In this document: positions 42,497 to 50,680 of the stretch, piece after piece | Numbering within the stretch: the first letter of the stretch is position 1 | Layout: every line of letters starts with the position of its first letter | Source: JACVRM01 sp036824245 | Lineage (GTDB): Bacteria; Actinomycetota; Thermoleophilia; Gaiellales; Gaiellaceae | DNA length: 57,853 nt | Assembly (NCBI GenBank): GCA_036824245.1 | Contig: DAITAO010000009.1 | Span: forward strand, 1 to 57,853 | Direction: 5' to 3' | Notes under the pieces: model-generated | Told to the model about the DNA's origin: nothing | The model's input: the letters and a program-made list of their open reading frames with translations, nothing else | Database searches by the model: none | Program-made: the position numbers and the translations under genes

Positions 42497-43154
42497 CCGG
42501 CTCCTGGAAATCGCCGATGACGAACTGATCCTGGGCTGGCGCAACTCCGAGTGGACGGGTATCGCGCCCTTCCTCGAGGAGGATGTCGCCTTCTCGTCGA
42601 TCGCCCAGAACGAGATCGGCCACGCGCGCGCCATCTACACGCTGCTCGCGCGGGAACAGGGACTGACGGCCGACGAGCTGGCGCTCGACCGCCGGCCTGA
42701 GGAGTACCGGTCGGCTCCCTTCGTCGAGCTGCGGCTGGTGCCCGACTGGGCCCGCACGATCGCCCGCCACTACCTGTACGAGACCGCGGATGCAGCACGG
42801 ACGAGAGCGCTCAAGGAGGCCGGCGACTCCGAGGTCGCCGGCCTGGCCGCCAAGATCGAGCGCGAGGAGGCCTATCACATGATGCACGCCGAGATGTGGG
42901 TCGAGCGGCTGCTCGCGGAGCCGGAGGGCGGCCAGCGACTGCGCTCTGCCGTCCAGGAGCTTTGGCCCTATGCACTTGGAGTGCCGGCGCCCGAGCTGCG
43001 TGCCGATTGGGTGGCAGCGGTGCGGTCGCGACTCGGTCTCGACCTGCCGGACGTCGAGCCGGTCGGGCGCGATGCGCGCAGCGCGGAGCTCGCTCCTCTC
43101 TGGGAGGAGATGACGATGGTGCGACGCTCGCAGCCGGCGGGTGTCGCATGGTGA
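42468..43154 (+). CDS. paaC: 1,2-phenylacetyl-CoA epoxidase, subunit C
   Basis: 228 residues, somewhat shorter than typical PaaC. Ferritin-like fold with NEIGHARAIYTLLARE and REEAYHMMHAEMWVERLL. PaaC pairs with PaaA as the structural subunit. RLLEIADDELILGWRNSEWTG is a good family signature. GTG start at 42468, overlapping paaB by 29 bases; the end overlaps paaD by seven. Confidence 0.93.
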   Translation: MNAQERSLSDRLLEIADDELILGWRNSEWTGIAPFLEEDVAFSSIAQNEIGHARAIYTLLAREQGLTADELALDRRPEEYRSAPFVELRLVPDWARTIARHYLYETADAARTRALKEAGDSEVAGLAAKIEREEAYHMMHAEMWVERLLAEPEGGQRLRSAVQELWPYALGVPAPELRADWVAAVRSRLGLDLPDVEPVGRDARSAELAPLWEEMTMVRRSQPAGVAW

Positions 43155-43633
43155 CCGTCGAGCGCGTGTGGGATGCGTTGGCCGAGATCGCCGACCCCGA
43201 GATCCCGGTCATCTCGCTCGTCGATCTTGGTGTGATTCGCGACATCGTGGTCGACGACGGGAGGGTGCGCGTCGAGTTCACGCCGACGTTCATGGGCTGC
43301 CCCGCGCTCGAAGTGATGCGCGACCGGATGGCCGCCAAGATCGCCGAGCTCGGCGCCGAGCCCGAGATCGACGTGGTGCTCGACGATTCGTGGTCGACGG
43401 ACCGCATCACGCCCGCAGGCCGCGAGAAGCTGCGCGCCGCCGGCTTCGCGCCGCCGGTCCCCCGTGCAGCTGAGCGGCCGCAGCTCGTTCACCTCCAGCG
43501 CGGCGCGTTCCGCTGCCCCTACTGCGGCTCGACCGAGACGCAGCTCGAGAACATCTTCGGGCCGACGCCGTGCCGGTCACTCCGATACTGCACGAGCTGC
43601 CGTCAGCCGTTCGAGCAGTTCAAGACGCTCTGA
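43148..43633 (+). CDS. paaD: PaaD, phenylacetyl-CoA epoxidase accessory protein
   Basis: 161 residues. The MIP18/DUF59 domain shows VWDALAEIADPEIPVISLVDLGVIRDI and FTPTFMGCPALEVMRDRM. The C-terminal zinc ribbon has CPYCG and CTSCRQPFEQFK. PaaD is thought to help iron-centre assembly of the epoxidase. The ATG overlaps paaC (ATGGTGA). No paaE reductase follows; the next genes are lipoproteins. Confidence 0.93.
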   Translation: MVTVERVWDALAEIADPEIPVISLVDLGVIRDIVVDDGRVRVEFTPTFMGCPALEVMRDRMAAKIAELGAEPEIDVVLDDSWSTDRITPAGREKLRAAGFAPPVPRAAERPQLVHLQRGAFRCPYCGSTETQLENIFGPTPCRSLRYCTSCRQPFEQFKTL

Positions 43634-43689
43634 GCAGGCCGCGCCCGGCGTCAAATCGCGGTTCTGCCCGGCAGTACACTCCACCGCCG

Positions 43690-44133
43690 ATGCGCGCCGC
43701 CGTTGCGCTACTGCCGACTCTGGTCGTGCTCGCTTCCTGCGGCGGAGGAGACAGTGGCGACCGCCTTTCGAAAGAGGAGCTGATAACCCAGGCAAACGCG
43801 GTCTGCGAGCGGTTCGACGAGCGCATCGCGGCCCTGGGCACGCCGCAGAGCCAGGAGGACATCGAGCGACTGACGAGCGAGGCAGTCACGATCTTCGAAG
43901 AGGCGCTCGGCGACATCGGCGAGCTCGAGCCCCCCGAGGAGCTCGAGGAGCGCTACGACGAGTGGGTGCGGCTCAGCAATGAGCAGCTCGATCGTGTGCG
44001 CCGGCTGCGCGACGCGGCCAACGAGGGCGACGAGCAGGAGGTGCAGAGATTGCTCGCCGAGACCGATCCGAACGAGGAGCGCGCCGACGAGCTTGCGGCC
44101 GTGCTCGGCTTCACCACCTGCGCCGAGGACTAG
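43690..44133 (+). CDS. Small lipoprotein, paralog 1 of 3
   Basis: 147 residues. Lipobox LASC (Cys at residue 17) after a short signal peptide. The mature part is acidic and helical, with a first conserved Cys in NAVCERF, the motif GELEPPEELEERYDEW, and a second Cys near the end (GFTTCAED). The two Cys probably form a disulfide. Function unknown. It shares this layout with the genes at 44133 and 44928. A TACACT box lies nine bases before the ATG, suggesting an almost leaderless message. Confidence 0.8.
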   Translation: MRAAVALLPTLVVLASCGGGDSGDRLSKEELITQANAVCERFDERIAALGTPQSQEDIERLTSEAVTIFEEALGDIGELEPPEELEERYDEWVRLSNEQLDRVRRLRDAANEGDEQEVQRLLAETDPNEERADELAAVLGFTTCAED

Positions 44134-44585
44134 TGCCGGTTCACGCGCGGCACATCCTGATCCTCCTGACCGCGCTGGTACTCGCAGGATGCGCCGGCGA
44201 TGACGGCGGCGGCGACCGGCTCACCAAGGCTGCGCTGAAGACTCGTGTAACGGCGATCTGCGACCGCTTCTTCGCGCGCCTCGAGCAGCTGCCCGAAGCG
44301 CGGCGTCCTAGCGACCTCGGCAAGGTGGGCCGGGCTGCCCAGCCGGCGTACGAGGATGCCGTGGCCGAGCTGCGCGAGCTCGAGCCCCCCGAAGAATACG
44401 AGCGATACGACGACTGGATCGACAAGCTAAGTGAGCAGGGGGATGTGTGGGGAGAGGTCGTGGCGGCCGCGGACGCCAACGATGTCGGCCGTCTGCAGGA
44501 GCTCTTCCGGGCGGCTCGCGAGCGAGAGGCGGAGGTGTACGGTCTGGCGCTCGGGCTTGGCTTCCAGCGCTGCGTCGAGCAGTAG
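44133..44585 (+). CDS. Small lipoprotein, paralog 2 of 3
   Basis: 150 residues, GTG start overlapping the previous stop by one base (TAGTG). Lipobox LAGC. The same pattern as its neighbour: TAICDRFFARLEQL, then RELEPPEEYERYDDW and a final GFQRCVEQ with the second Cys. It is clearly related to paralog 1 by position and pattern, although overall identity is low. Probably anchored outside the membrane as a helical protein; no known domain recognised. Confidence 0.8.
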   Translation: MPVHARHILILLTALVLAGCAGDDGGGDRLTKAALKTRVTAICDRFFARLEQLPEARRPSDLGKVGRAAQPAYEDAVAELRELEPPEEYERYDDWIDKLSEQGDVWGEVVAAADANDVGRLQELFRAAREREAEVYGLALGLGFQRCVEQ

Positions 44586-44640
44586 GTTCACGCCGCCTGG
44601 AACGCGAAGGGCAATAGCACCGGTGCGATACACTGGCGGC

Positions 44641-44931
44641 ATGCCGACACGCAAGCCGGTTAGGCCGCGTGGTGCGATCGAGCGCCTGCGCGAGCGGGTC
44701 GCCCACGTCGACGAGGGTGGCTGGTTCTTTGCTTCCATCGCCGACCAGGTCGCGGAGCAGCGTCTCGCCCGCGGTCTCTCGCAGAAGGAGCTGGCCGAGC
44801 TGTGCGGCACGACGCAATCCGCGATCGCGCGCCTCGAGGGGGGCGGGCGGCCGCCCCGCATCGACACGCTGTTGCGCATCGCGAACGCGCTCGACTGCGA
44901 GCTCATCGTGGAGCTGCGCCCGCGGTCGTGA
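44641..44931 (+). CDS. XRE-family helix-turn-helix regulator
   Basis: 96 residues. The HTH_3 domain is LARGLSQKELAELCGTTQSAIARLEGGGRPPRIDTLLRIANAL. The N-terminal WFFASIADQVAEQRLARG form resembles HigA-like antitoxins, but no toxin partner is seen beside it. The ATG sits seven bases after a TACACT box, so the message is probably leaderless. The stop overlaps the GTG of the third lipoprotein. Confidence 0.85.
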   Translation: MPTRKPVRPRGAIERLRERVAHVDEGGWFFASIADQVAEQRLARGLSQKELAELCGTTQSAIARLEGGGRPPRIDTLLRIANALDCELIVELRPRS

Positions 44932-45392
44932 GCACCGCCCGCGTTACGGTCGCGGCGTTGCTGGCGGTCGCGGCGCTCGCAGGCTGCGCGGGCGGGAACG
45001 GCGACGGTGGCGGGGGAGTCACGCTCGAGGAGTTCGCGCAGGAGGCCGACGCCATCTGTCTCGACGCGCAGCTCGAGATCGAAGGCATCCCGCCTCCACT
45101 CACGATCGCGGACGTGGGGCCCTACGCGCAACGCTATGCGCCGGCGCTGCGTGACCAGATCGACCGTCTACGCGACCTCGAGCGGCCGGAGGGCGCCGAG
45201 GACACGGTCGAGGAATTCGTCGACGAGCTCGACGCGACCGCGACGATCTGGGAGGGGATCGGCAAGGCAGCCGGCCGAGGCGACCAGGCGCGGGTGCAAC
45301 AGCTGTTCGCCGAGTCTCAGCAGCGCACCCTGCGGATTCGCGAGCTCGGCAGCGAGCTCGGTCTGCAGGTCTGCAGTCCGGCCGTGGAGTAG
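44928..45392 (+). CDS. Small lipoprotein, paralog 3 of 3
   Basis: 154 residues from a GTG overlapping the XRE stop (GTGA). Lipobox LAGC after AALLAVAA. A glycine-rich spacer, then DAICLDAQLEIEGIP with the first Cys, RDLERPEGAEDTVEEFVDEL in place of the ELEPPEE motif, and GLQVCSPAVE with the second Cys. The coupling to an XRE gene suggests shared control. Confidence 0.8.
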   Translation: MSTARVTVAALLAVAALAGCAGGNGDGGGGVTLEEFAQEADAICLDAQLEIEGIPPPLTIADVGPYAQRYAPALRDQIDRLRDLERPEGAEDTVEEFVDELDATATIWEGIGKAAGRGDQARVQQLFAESQQRTLRIRELGSELGLQVCSPAVE

Positions 45393-45400
45393 CGCCGGGG

Positions 45401-45670
45401 CTAACGGTGCGTAGCGAGGCGAGCCCGACTTGCCGGGAGCGACCTTCCTACTTCGGCTCCCAGCAGCGCACCGACGATGCCCACCACGCTGAGCACCACA
45501 AAGATCCTCTCCCAGCCGTCACCGACCCCGTGGAGCCACCAACCGGCGTGCAAACCGAGGAAGTAGGCCGACCACGCGAACGGCGGGACGAGGGAGAGCC
45601 GGCGAGTCCTGGCCAGAAGGCCGAGAACGAATCCCGGTACGAAGAAGCCGCGGCGGCCAAGCCCTCGTGA
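45401..45670 (-). pseudogene. Remnant of a small membrane protein gene
   Basis: A minus-strand frame open for 89 codons with a hydrophobic product: GFFVPGFVLGLLARTRRLSL, AYFLGLHAGWWLHGVGDGWE and VVLSVVGIVGALLGAEVG, suggesting about three membrane helices. No ATG, GTG or TTG precedes the first helix; the frame is closed by TAG at 45673-45671, just past the end of the crotonase gene. It may have lost its 5' end. Otherwise the gap 45393-45692 holds nothing else I can identify. Confidence 0.35.
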
Positions 45671-45692
45671 CTATAGCAGACGCGCTATGGAA

Positions 45693-46463
<771 letters not shown>

Positions 46464-46660
46464 GTCCTTGCCTCCTCGTCGGGATCCAGGACGACAATCT
46501 TGGCGCACTTCCGGCACGGACGGCCGCGAAGGTCCGCGTTACGATCGACAGTGGGGAGGAGGAGTGGCGGCCCCCGGCCTCGGTCGCGGTCGAGTAGGAC
46601 CCGGAATGCCTGCCTCGGGGCACGCGACCCAGAGCGTGCGGCGCGAGCTACCGTGACCGC

Positions 46661-47677
46661 GTGGGCTTTACGAACGTCGCCTCGCCTCCCGCTCCCCAGC
46701 AGCCGGCTCCAGGCCAGTCCGATCCGGAGTACGACGAGGCTGAGGCTCTCGACGCTTACTCCCGCGCCGTGTCGGGGGTGGCAGAGCGGCTCGGCCCGTC
46801 GGTTGCCAACCTGCGCGTCCGCAGGCGTGGACGCGGCGGCCGCATCCTCGACGGCGGCGGCAGCGCAGTCGCGATCACGCCGGACGGGTTCCTGGTGACG
46901 TCAGCGCACGTCGTCGGGACCGGGTCTGGCCGCATTCGCGCGGCATTCGTGGACGGCCGTGAGGTGGCCGCGTCGGTGGTCGGAGCTGATCCACTCTCGG
47001 ATCTCGCCGTGCTGCAGGCGGGCGACGGCTCGCTTCAGCCGGCCGAGCTGGGCGACGCCGACCGCCTGCGTGTTGGACAGCTGGTCGTGGCGATTGGAAA
47101 CCCGCACGGATTCACGAGCTCAGTCACGGCCGGCGTCGTCTCGGCGCTCGGCCGTTCACTGCCGACGCGCTCGCGCACCGCGAGCCGGCTCGTCGAGAAC
47201 GTCATCCAGACGGATGCCGCGCTCAACCCGGGCAACTCGGGAGGCGCGCTCGCCGACGGGCGCGCGCGCGTGGTCGGCATCAACACGGCTGTGGCCGGCG
47301 TCGGTCTCGGGCTGGCCGTGCCCATCAACCACACGACGCGCTCCATCATCGCCGCGCTCATGCATGAGGGGCGCTTCCGGCGCGCCTACATCGGCATTGC
47401 GGGCGGTACCCGGCCGCTGCCGCCGCGACTGGCACGCGAGCTGGGCCGCGCCGCAGGCGTCGAGGTGATCGAGATCGTGGAGGGGAGCCCGGCCGAGCTC
47501 GCCGGCCTGCGCCACGAAGACCTGATCGTCGAGCTGAACGGAGTACCGGTCGCCGGGGCGGACGATGTCCAGCGACTCATGGTCGGCGAGCTGATCGGCG
47601 CCACCGTGTCGGTGACGCTCTTGCGCGCCGGCCGCGTCACGACGGCAGAGCTCGTCCCGATCGAGCTGGACGTCTAG
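46661..47677 (+). CDS. HtrA-like S1C serine protease with PDZ domain, without export signal
   Basis: 338 residues, GTG start. Protease domain with GFLVTSAHVV (His), DPLSDLAVLQ (Asp) and NPGNSGGALADG (Ser), then a PDZ domain from about residue 235 (GVEVIEIVEGSPAELAGLRHEDLIVELNGVPV). The N-terminal 45 residues are Pro/Ala/Gln-rich with no signal peptide or membrane helix, unusual for DegP/HtrA proteins, which are normally exported or anchored. It could be a cytosolic protease, or its true N-terminus could lie elsewhere. Neighbours do not explain its role. Confidence 0.85.
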   Translation: MGFTNVASPPAPQQPAPGQSDPEYDEAEALDAYSRAVSGVAERLGPSVANLRVRRRGRGGRILDGGGSAVAITPDGFLVTSAHVVGTGSGRIRAAFVDGREVAASVVGADPLSDLAVLQAGDGSLQPAELGDADRLRVGQLVVAIGNPHGFTSSVTAGVVSALGRSLPTRSRTASRLVENVIQTDAALNPGNSGGALADGRARVVGINTAVAGVGLGLAVPINHTTRSIIAALMHEGRFRRAYIGIAGGTRPLPPRLARELGRAAGVEVIEIVEGSPAELAGLRHEDLIVELNGVPVAGADDVQRLMVGELIGATVSVTLLRAGRVTTAELVPIELDV

Positions 47678-47683
47678 GTAGGG

Positions 47684-48013
47684 CTAACGCGCCGCCAGCC
47701 GGCGGCCGATCGCCCAGACGGCGAACGCCCACGTCGCGGCGACCACCTGCCAGCCGAGTGTCATGCGGTTCCGGTCGATCGCCGGCTGCCACCGCACGTC
47801 GCCGTCCTTGATCACGTACGCGCCGACCGGGCGTGCCTGCACGCCGAAGCCGCCGCCACCGTTGCCCTCGGAATCGCCGCCGCCTCCGCCGCCGCCGCGT
47901 ACCGCCGCGGCGGGAATGATCGTCACGCTGTCCTGCTCGTAGGGCTCTCCGAAAACGCGCCTCACGGTGATTGTCTCCTGCGCTCCCTTTAGCAACTCGT
48001 CGACGCTGGGCAT
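47684..48013 (-). CDS. GerW/YtfJ-like spore protein
   Basis: 109 residues. Pattern of the GerW family: MPSVDELLKGAQETI, then SVTIIPAAAVRGGGGGGG, GFGVQARPVGAYVIKDGDVRWQPAIDRN, and a C-terminal hydrophobic stretch. The glycine run is typical. In Bacillus GerW is needed for spore germination; non-sporulating actinobacteria also carry homologs of unclear role. The ATG has a perfect GAGGAGG site that overlaps the stop of the upstream crotonase gene (AGGAGGTAA). Confidence 0.85.
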   Translation of the reverse strand: MPSVDELLKGAQETITVRRVFGEPYEQDSVTIIPAAAVRGGGGGGGDSEGNGGGGFGVQARPVGAYVIKDGDVRWQPAIDRNRMTLGWQVVAATWAFAVWAIGRRLAAR

Positions 48014-48015
48014 CG

Positions 48016-48789
48016 TTACCTCCTCTTGAAATCCGGCTTGCGCTTCTCCAGGAATGCAGAGAGGCCCTCGCGCGCGTCCTCCGAGGCGAAGGCCAGGTAG
48101 AGCAAACGGCGCTCGTGCTCAAGGCCTTGTGCCAGTGTCGTCTCGAAGGCGCGGTCGACCGCCTCTTTGGCGAGCCGCGTCGCCACGGGGCCCTTCGCGG
48201 CGACGTCGCGGGCCACCCGCTGGGCTTCGGTCAGCCAGGCCTCGCGCGCGACCACGCGTGAGACGAGCCCGGCCGCAAGCGCCTCGCGCGCCGACAGGAA
48301 GCGGCCGCTGAGCACGACGTCCATCGCCAGCGCCTTCCCCACCGCCCGCGCCCAGCGCTGGGTGCCACCGGCGCCGGGAATGATGCCGAGCCCCGTCTCG
48401 GGCTGGCCGAACTGCGCCGATTCGGAGGCGACCACGATGTCGCACGAGAGCGCGAGCTCGCAGCCGCCGCCGAGGCAATAACCCGAGACGGCCGCCACGA
48501 GAGGGGTCCAGAGGTTCCGGATCGCGTCCCACCGCTCGACACGCCGCGCGAAATACAGGTCGATTGCCGATGCCTCGGCAAGCTCACCGATGTCGGCGCC
48601 CGCCGCAAAAGCCCGCTCCGAGCCGCCGAGGACGATGCAATGCACTTCTCCGTCGCGATCCAGCCCGCCGAGCGCGCTCACGAGCCCCTCCATCAGCTCG
48701 TCGGACAGTGCATTCAGCTGCTGCGGCCGATTGAGGAGCACGGTCGCGATCGGTGGATCGCGCTCGACGAGGACGAGAGCGTCGCTCAC
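48016..48789 (-). CDS. paaF: Enoyl-CoA hydratase, PaaF-like
   Basis: 257 residues. True hydratase: both catalytic glutamates are present, in LGGGCELALSCDIV and in QPETGLGIIPGAGGTQR. SERAFAAGADIGEL is the oxyanion part. In the phenylacetate pathway PaaF hydrates 2,3-dehydroadipyl-CoA; other short enoyl-CoAs are possible. The GTG at 48789 follows the upstream crotonase stop by 10 bases; longer frames overlap that gene. Confidence 0.87.
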   Translation of the reverse strand: MSDALVLVERDPPIATVLLNRPQQLNALSDELMEGLVSALGGLDRDGEVHCIVLGGSERAFAAGADIGELAEASAIDLYFARRVERWDAIRNLWTPLVAAVSGYCLGGGCELALSCDIVVASESAQFGQPETGLGIIPGAGGTQRWARAVGKALAMDVVLSGRFLSAREALAAGLVSRVVAREAWLTEAQRVARDVAAKGPVATRLAKEAVDRAFETTLAQGLEHERRLLYLAFASEDAREGLSAFLEKRKPDFKRR

Positions 48790-48799
48790 GCGCTGGAGC

Positions 48800-49609
48800 T
48801 CAGCGCTCCTTCTCGAGGAAGCGGCGAATGGCGCCCTGCGCTTCGTCGCCCAGCATCGACAGCGCCAGCCAGTCGCGCGCGTGGCCGATGGTCGCGTGCC
48901 ACGAGAGATCGCGCCAGAAGTTGAGCTGCTGCTTCGCGTAGCGCGTCGTCTCCGGGAGCTTGGTGGCGAGCTTCTCGACGTATTCGTCGACTGCCGCATC
49001 GAACTCGGCGCTCGGCACGGCGCGGTTGACGAGCCCCCACTCGGCGGCCTGCGCCGCCGGGATCTCCTCACAGAGCAGGATGATCTCCCGCGCGCGGCGC
49101 TCCCCTACCATGACCGGCAGCCACTGCGTAGCGCCGCCGGCCGGCACCGAGCCGTGCTCGAGCCCCACATGGCGGATGTACGCGTCATCGACCATGACGG
49201 CCAGGTCGCAGGCCATCTGGAGCTCATTGCCACCGCCCACGCAGATGCCGTTGATGCGCGCAACGGTGGGCTTGCCGATCTCCCGCAGCCGATCGTGCAT
49301 GTCCTGAAAGGCGCCGAACCACTTCCAGTACTCGCGCGAGTTGCCAACGAGCTCGGCGCCCCAGGAGCGCAGGTCGGCGCCCACGCAGAAGGCGCGGCCC
49401 TCGCCGGTGACGACGACGACGCGGATATCGTCGTCCCACGAGGCGTCCTCGAAGGCCCGCGCAAGCTCGCGGAGCATGCGGAAGTCGAACGCGTTGAGCA
49501 CCTCCGGCCTGTCGAGGGTCACCGTGGCGCGCGGGGCGGCCTTTTCGTAGCGGATGGTCTCGAGACCGAGCTCGCCCGGATCGCGCGGACGCGGACGCGT
49601 CTCACTCAT
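48800..49609 (-). CDS. Crotonase-family hydrolase/isomerase, Oah/BamA-like
   Basis: 269 residues. GEGRAFCVGADLRSWGAELVG, then VGGGNELQMACDLAVMVDDAYIRHVGLEHGSVPAGGATQW. The NELQMACD plus HGSVPAGGATQ pair resembles what I recall of 6-oxocyclohexene-carbonyl-CoA hydrolases. The second hydratase glutamate is not at its usual place (Gly there). Its pathway role is unclear; the nearby paa genes suggest aromatic-acid or ring-derived CoA thioesters. Overlaps the upstream EthD-like gene by eight bases. Confidence 0.75.
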   Translation of the reverse strand: MSETRPRPRDPGELGLETIRYEKAAPRATVTLDRPEVLNAFDFRMLRELARAFEDASWDDDIRVVVVTGEGRAFCVGADLRSWGAELVGNSREYWKWFGAFQDMHDRLREIGKPTVARINGICVGGGNELQMACDLAVMVDDAYIRHVGLEHGSVPAGGATQWLPVMVGERRAREIILLCEEIPAAQAAEWGLVNRAVPSAEFDAAVDEYVEKLATKLPETTRYAKQQLNFWRDLSWHATIGHARDWLALSMLGDEAQGAIRRFLEKER

Positions 49610-49850
49610 AGAGCTCGCCGGACAGGTATTTGAGCTCCGAATCCACCTGCACCGTCGTCACCCGCTTCCCGATGCCCTCGAGGCTCGCGACAGGCCGTTC
49701 CAGACGGATTACCGGCGTGCCGCCGACCGGCGCGCCGAAGACCGGGCCGTGTCGGAAGGTGCCACCCTGCACCCGGCGGCGGAGCGCGGCGTGCTCTTCG
49801 AATCGTTCCCTGTCCGGCTCAGCCTCGTAGACGACGAAAACTCGAACCAT
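49602..49850 (-). CDS. EthD-like small dimeric alpha/beta-barrel protein
   Basis: 82 residues. VRVFVVYEAEPDRERFEEHAALRRRV matches the start of EthD/ferredoxin-like dimeric barrels, ending LKYLSGELYE. Such proteins often help degrade aromatic compounds as small isomerases or lyases, but no catalytic residue can be named. It overlaps the next crotonase gene, so the two are coupled. Confidence 0.6.
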   Translation of the reverse strand: MVRVFVVYEAEPDRERFEEHAALRRRVQGGTFRHGPVFGAPVGGTPVIRLERPVASLEGIGKRVTTVQVDSELKYLSGELYE

Positions 49851-49898
49851 CCGCTCTCCTCTGTCGGCGACGGCCGGAGCGTATAGCTTCCGCTTTCC

Positions 49899-50351
49899 GT
49901 GTCGGGCGGAGCGGCTTTGGCGGTCTCACTCTCGCTCGCCGCCGGCCTGGCGGGCTCTGTGCAGGCGGCTGTGATGGGGGAGCTCGGTGAGCGCGTGGGC
50001 ATCGTGCCGGCGCTCGCGTTGTCCGTTGTCCTCGGCTTTGCCGGCGGCCTCGTCATGCTGCTCGTCGTGGAGCGCAGCTTCGACGGGTTGCGCGCTGCGC
50101 TCAACGAGCCGCTATGGCTATGGAGCGGCGGCCTCCTCAGCCTCCTCATCGTGCTCACCATCACCGTTGGCACACCGCGCATCGGCGTTACGTCCACCGT
50201 CGGTCTCATCATCGCCGGCAACCTCGCGATGGCGGCCGTGATCGACCACTTCGGGCTGCTCGGGCAGGAGGAGATACCGATCGGCTGGCCGCGTCTGCTG
50301 GGCCTCGCGCTGCTCGCCGCCGGCTCCGCGCTCTCGCTCTCGAACATCTGA
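49899..50351 (+). CDS. YdcZ-type (DMT superfamily) membrane protein
   Basis: 150 residues with about five membrane helices. ALAVSLSLAAGLAGSVQAAVMGELGERVG and LWLWSGGLLSLLIVLTITVGTPRIGVTST match the YdcZ (DUF606) family, putative exporters. TVGLIIAGNLAMAAVIDHFGLL and PRLLGLALLAAGSALSL close it. Divergent from the EthD-like gene; its stop shares a base with the next start (TGATG). Confidence 0.85.
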   Translation: MSGGAALAVSLSLAAGLAGSVQAAVMGELGERVGIVPALALSVVLGFAGGLVMLLVVERSFDGLRAALNEPLWLWSGGLLSLLIVLTITVGTPRIGVTSTVGLIIAGNLAMAAVIDHFGLLGQEEIPIGWPRLLGLALLAAGSALSLSNI

Positions 50352-50650
50352 TGGAGCTCACGGACGCGCTCCAGGAGGTCGAGCTCGTGGTGGGCACCGT
50401 CGCGGAAGTCGGCCCACATCCCGGCGCGCGCGCCCCGTCCTACCTCCTTCGCGTCGACCTTGGCGGGCGCGGTGAGCGTGAGGCGAGTGTCGAGGCGGGG
50501 GATTACGCGGCCGAACAGCTGCAGGGCACGCAGGTCGTGTGTGCGCTGCGCGGTGACCAGGTGCTGGTGCTCGCTGCGCGCTCGCATGCGCGCGGGATCG
50601 TTCTGCTGCGCCCCGACAGAGAAGTCGAGCCGGGCACCGTCGTGACCTGA
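50351..50650 (+). CDS. tRNA-binding-domain protein (CsaA/EMAP-like)
   Basis: 99 residues. The OB-fold tRNA-binding domain pattern is visible: VELVVGTVAEVGPHPGARAPSYLLRVDLG, VVCALRGDQVLVLAARS and VLLRPDREVEPG. CsaA-type proteins are linked to tRNA or protein quality control. The context with YdcZ gives no functional clue. Confidence 0.75.
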   Translation: MELTDALQEVELVVGTVAEVGPHPGARAPSYLLRVDLGGRGEREASVEAGDYAAEQLQGTQVVCALRGDQVLVLAARSHARGIVLLRPDREVEPGTVVT

Positions 50651-50680
50651 CGCCGGGCGTCCAGCAAGACCGCGTGTCGG

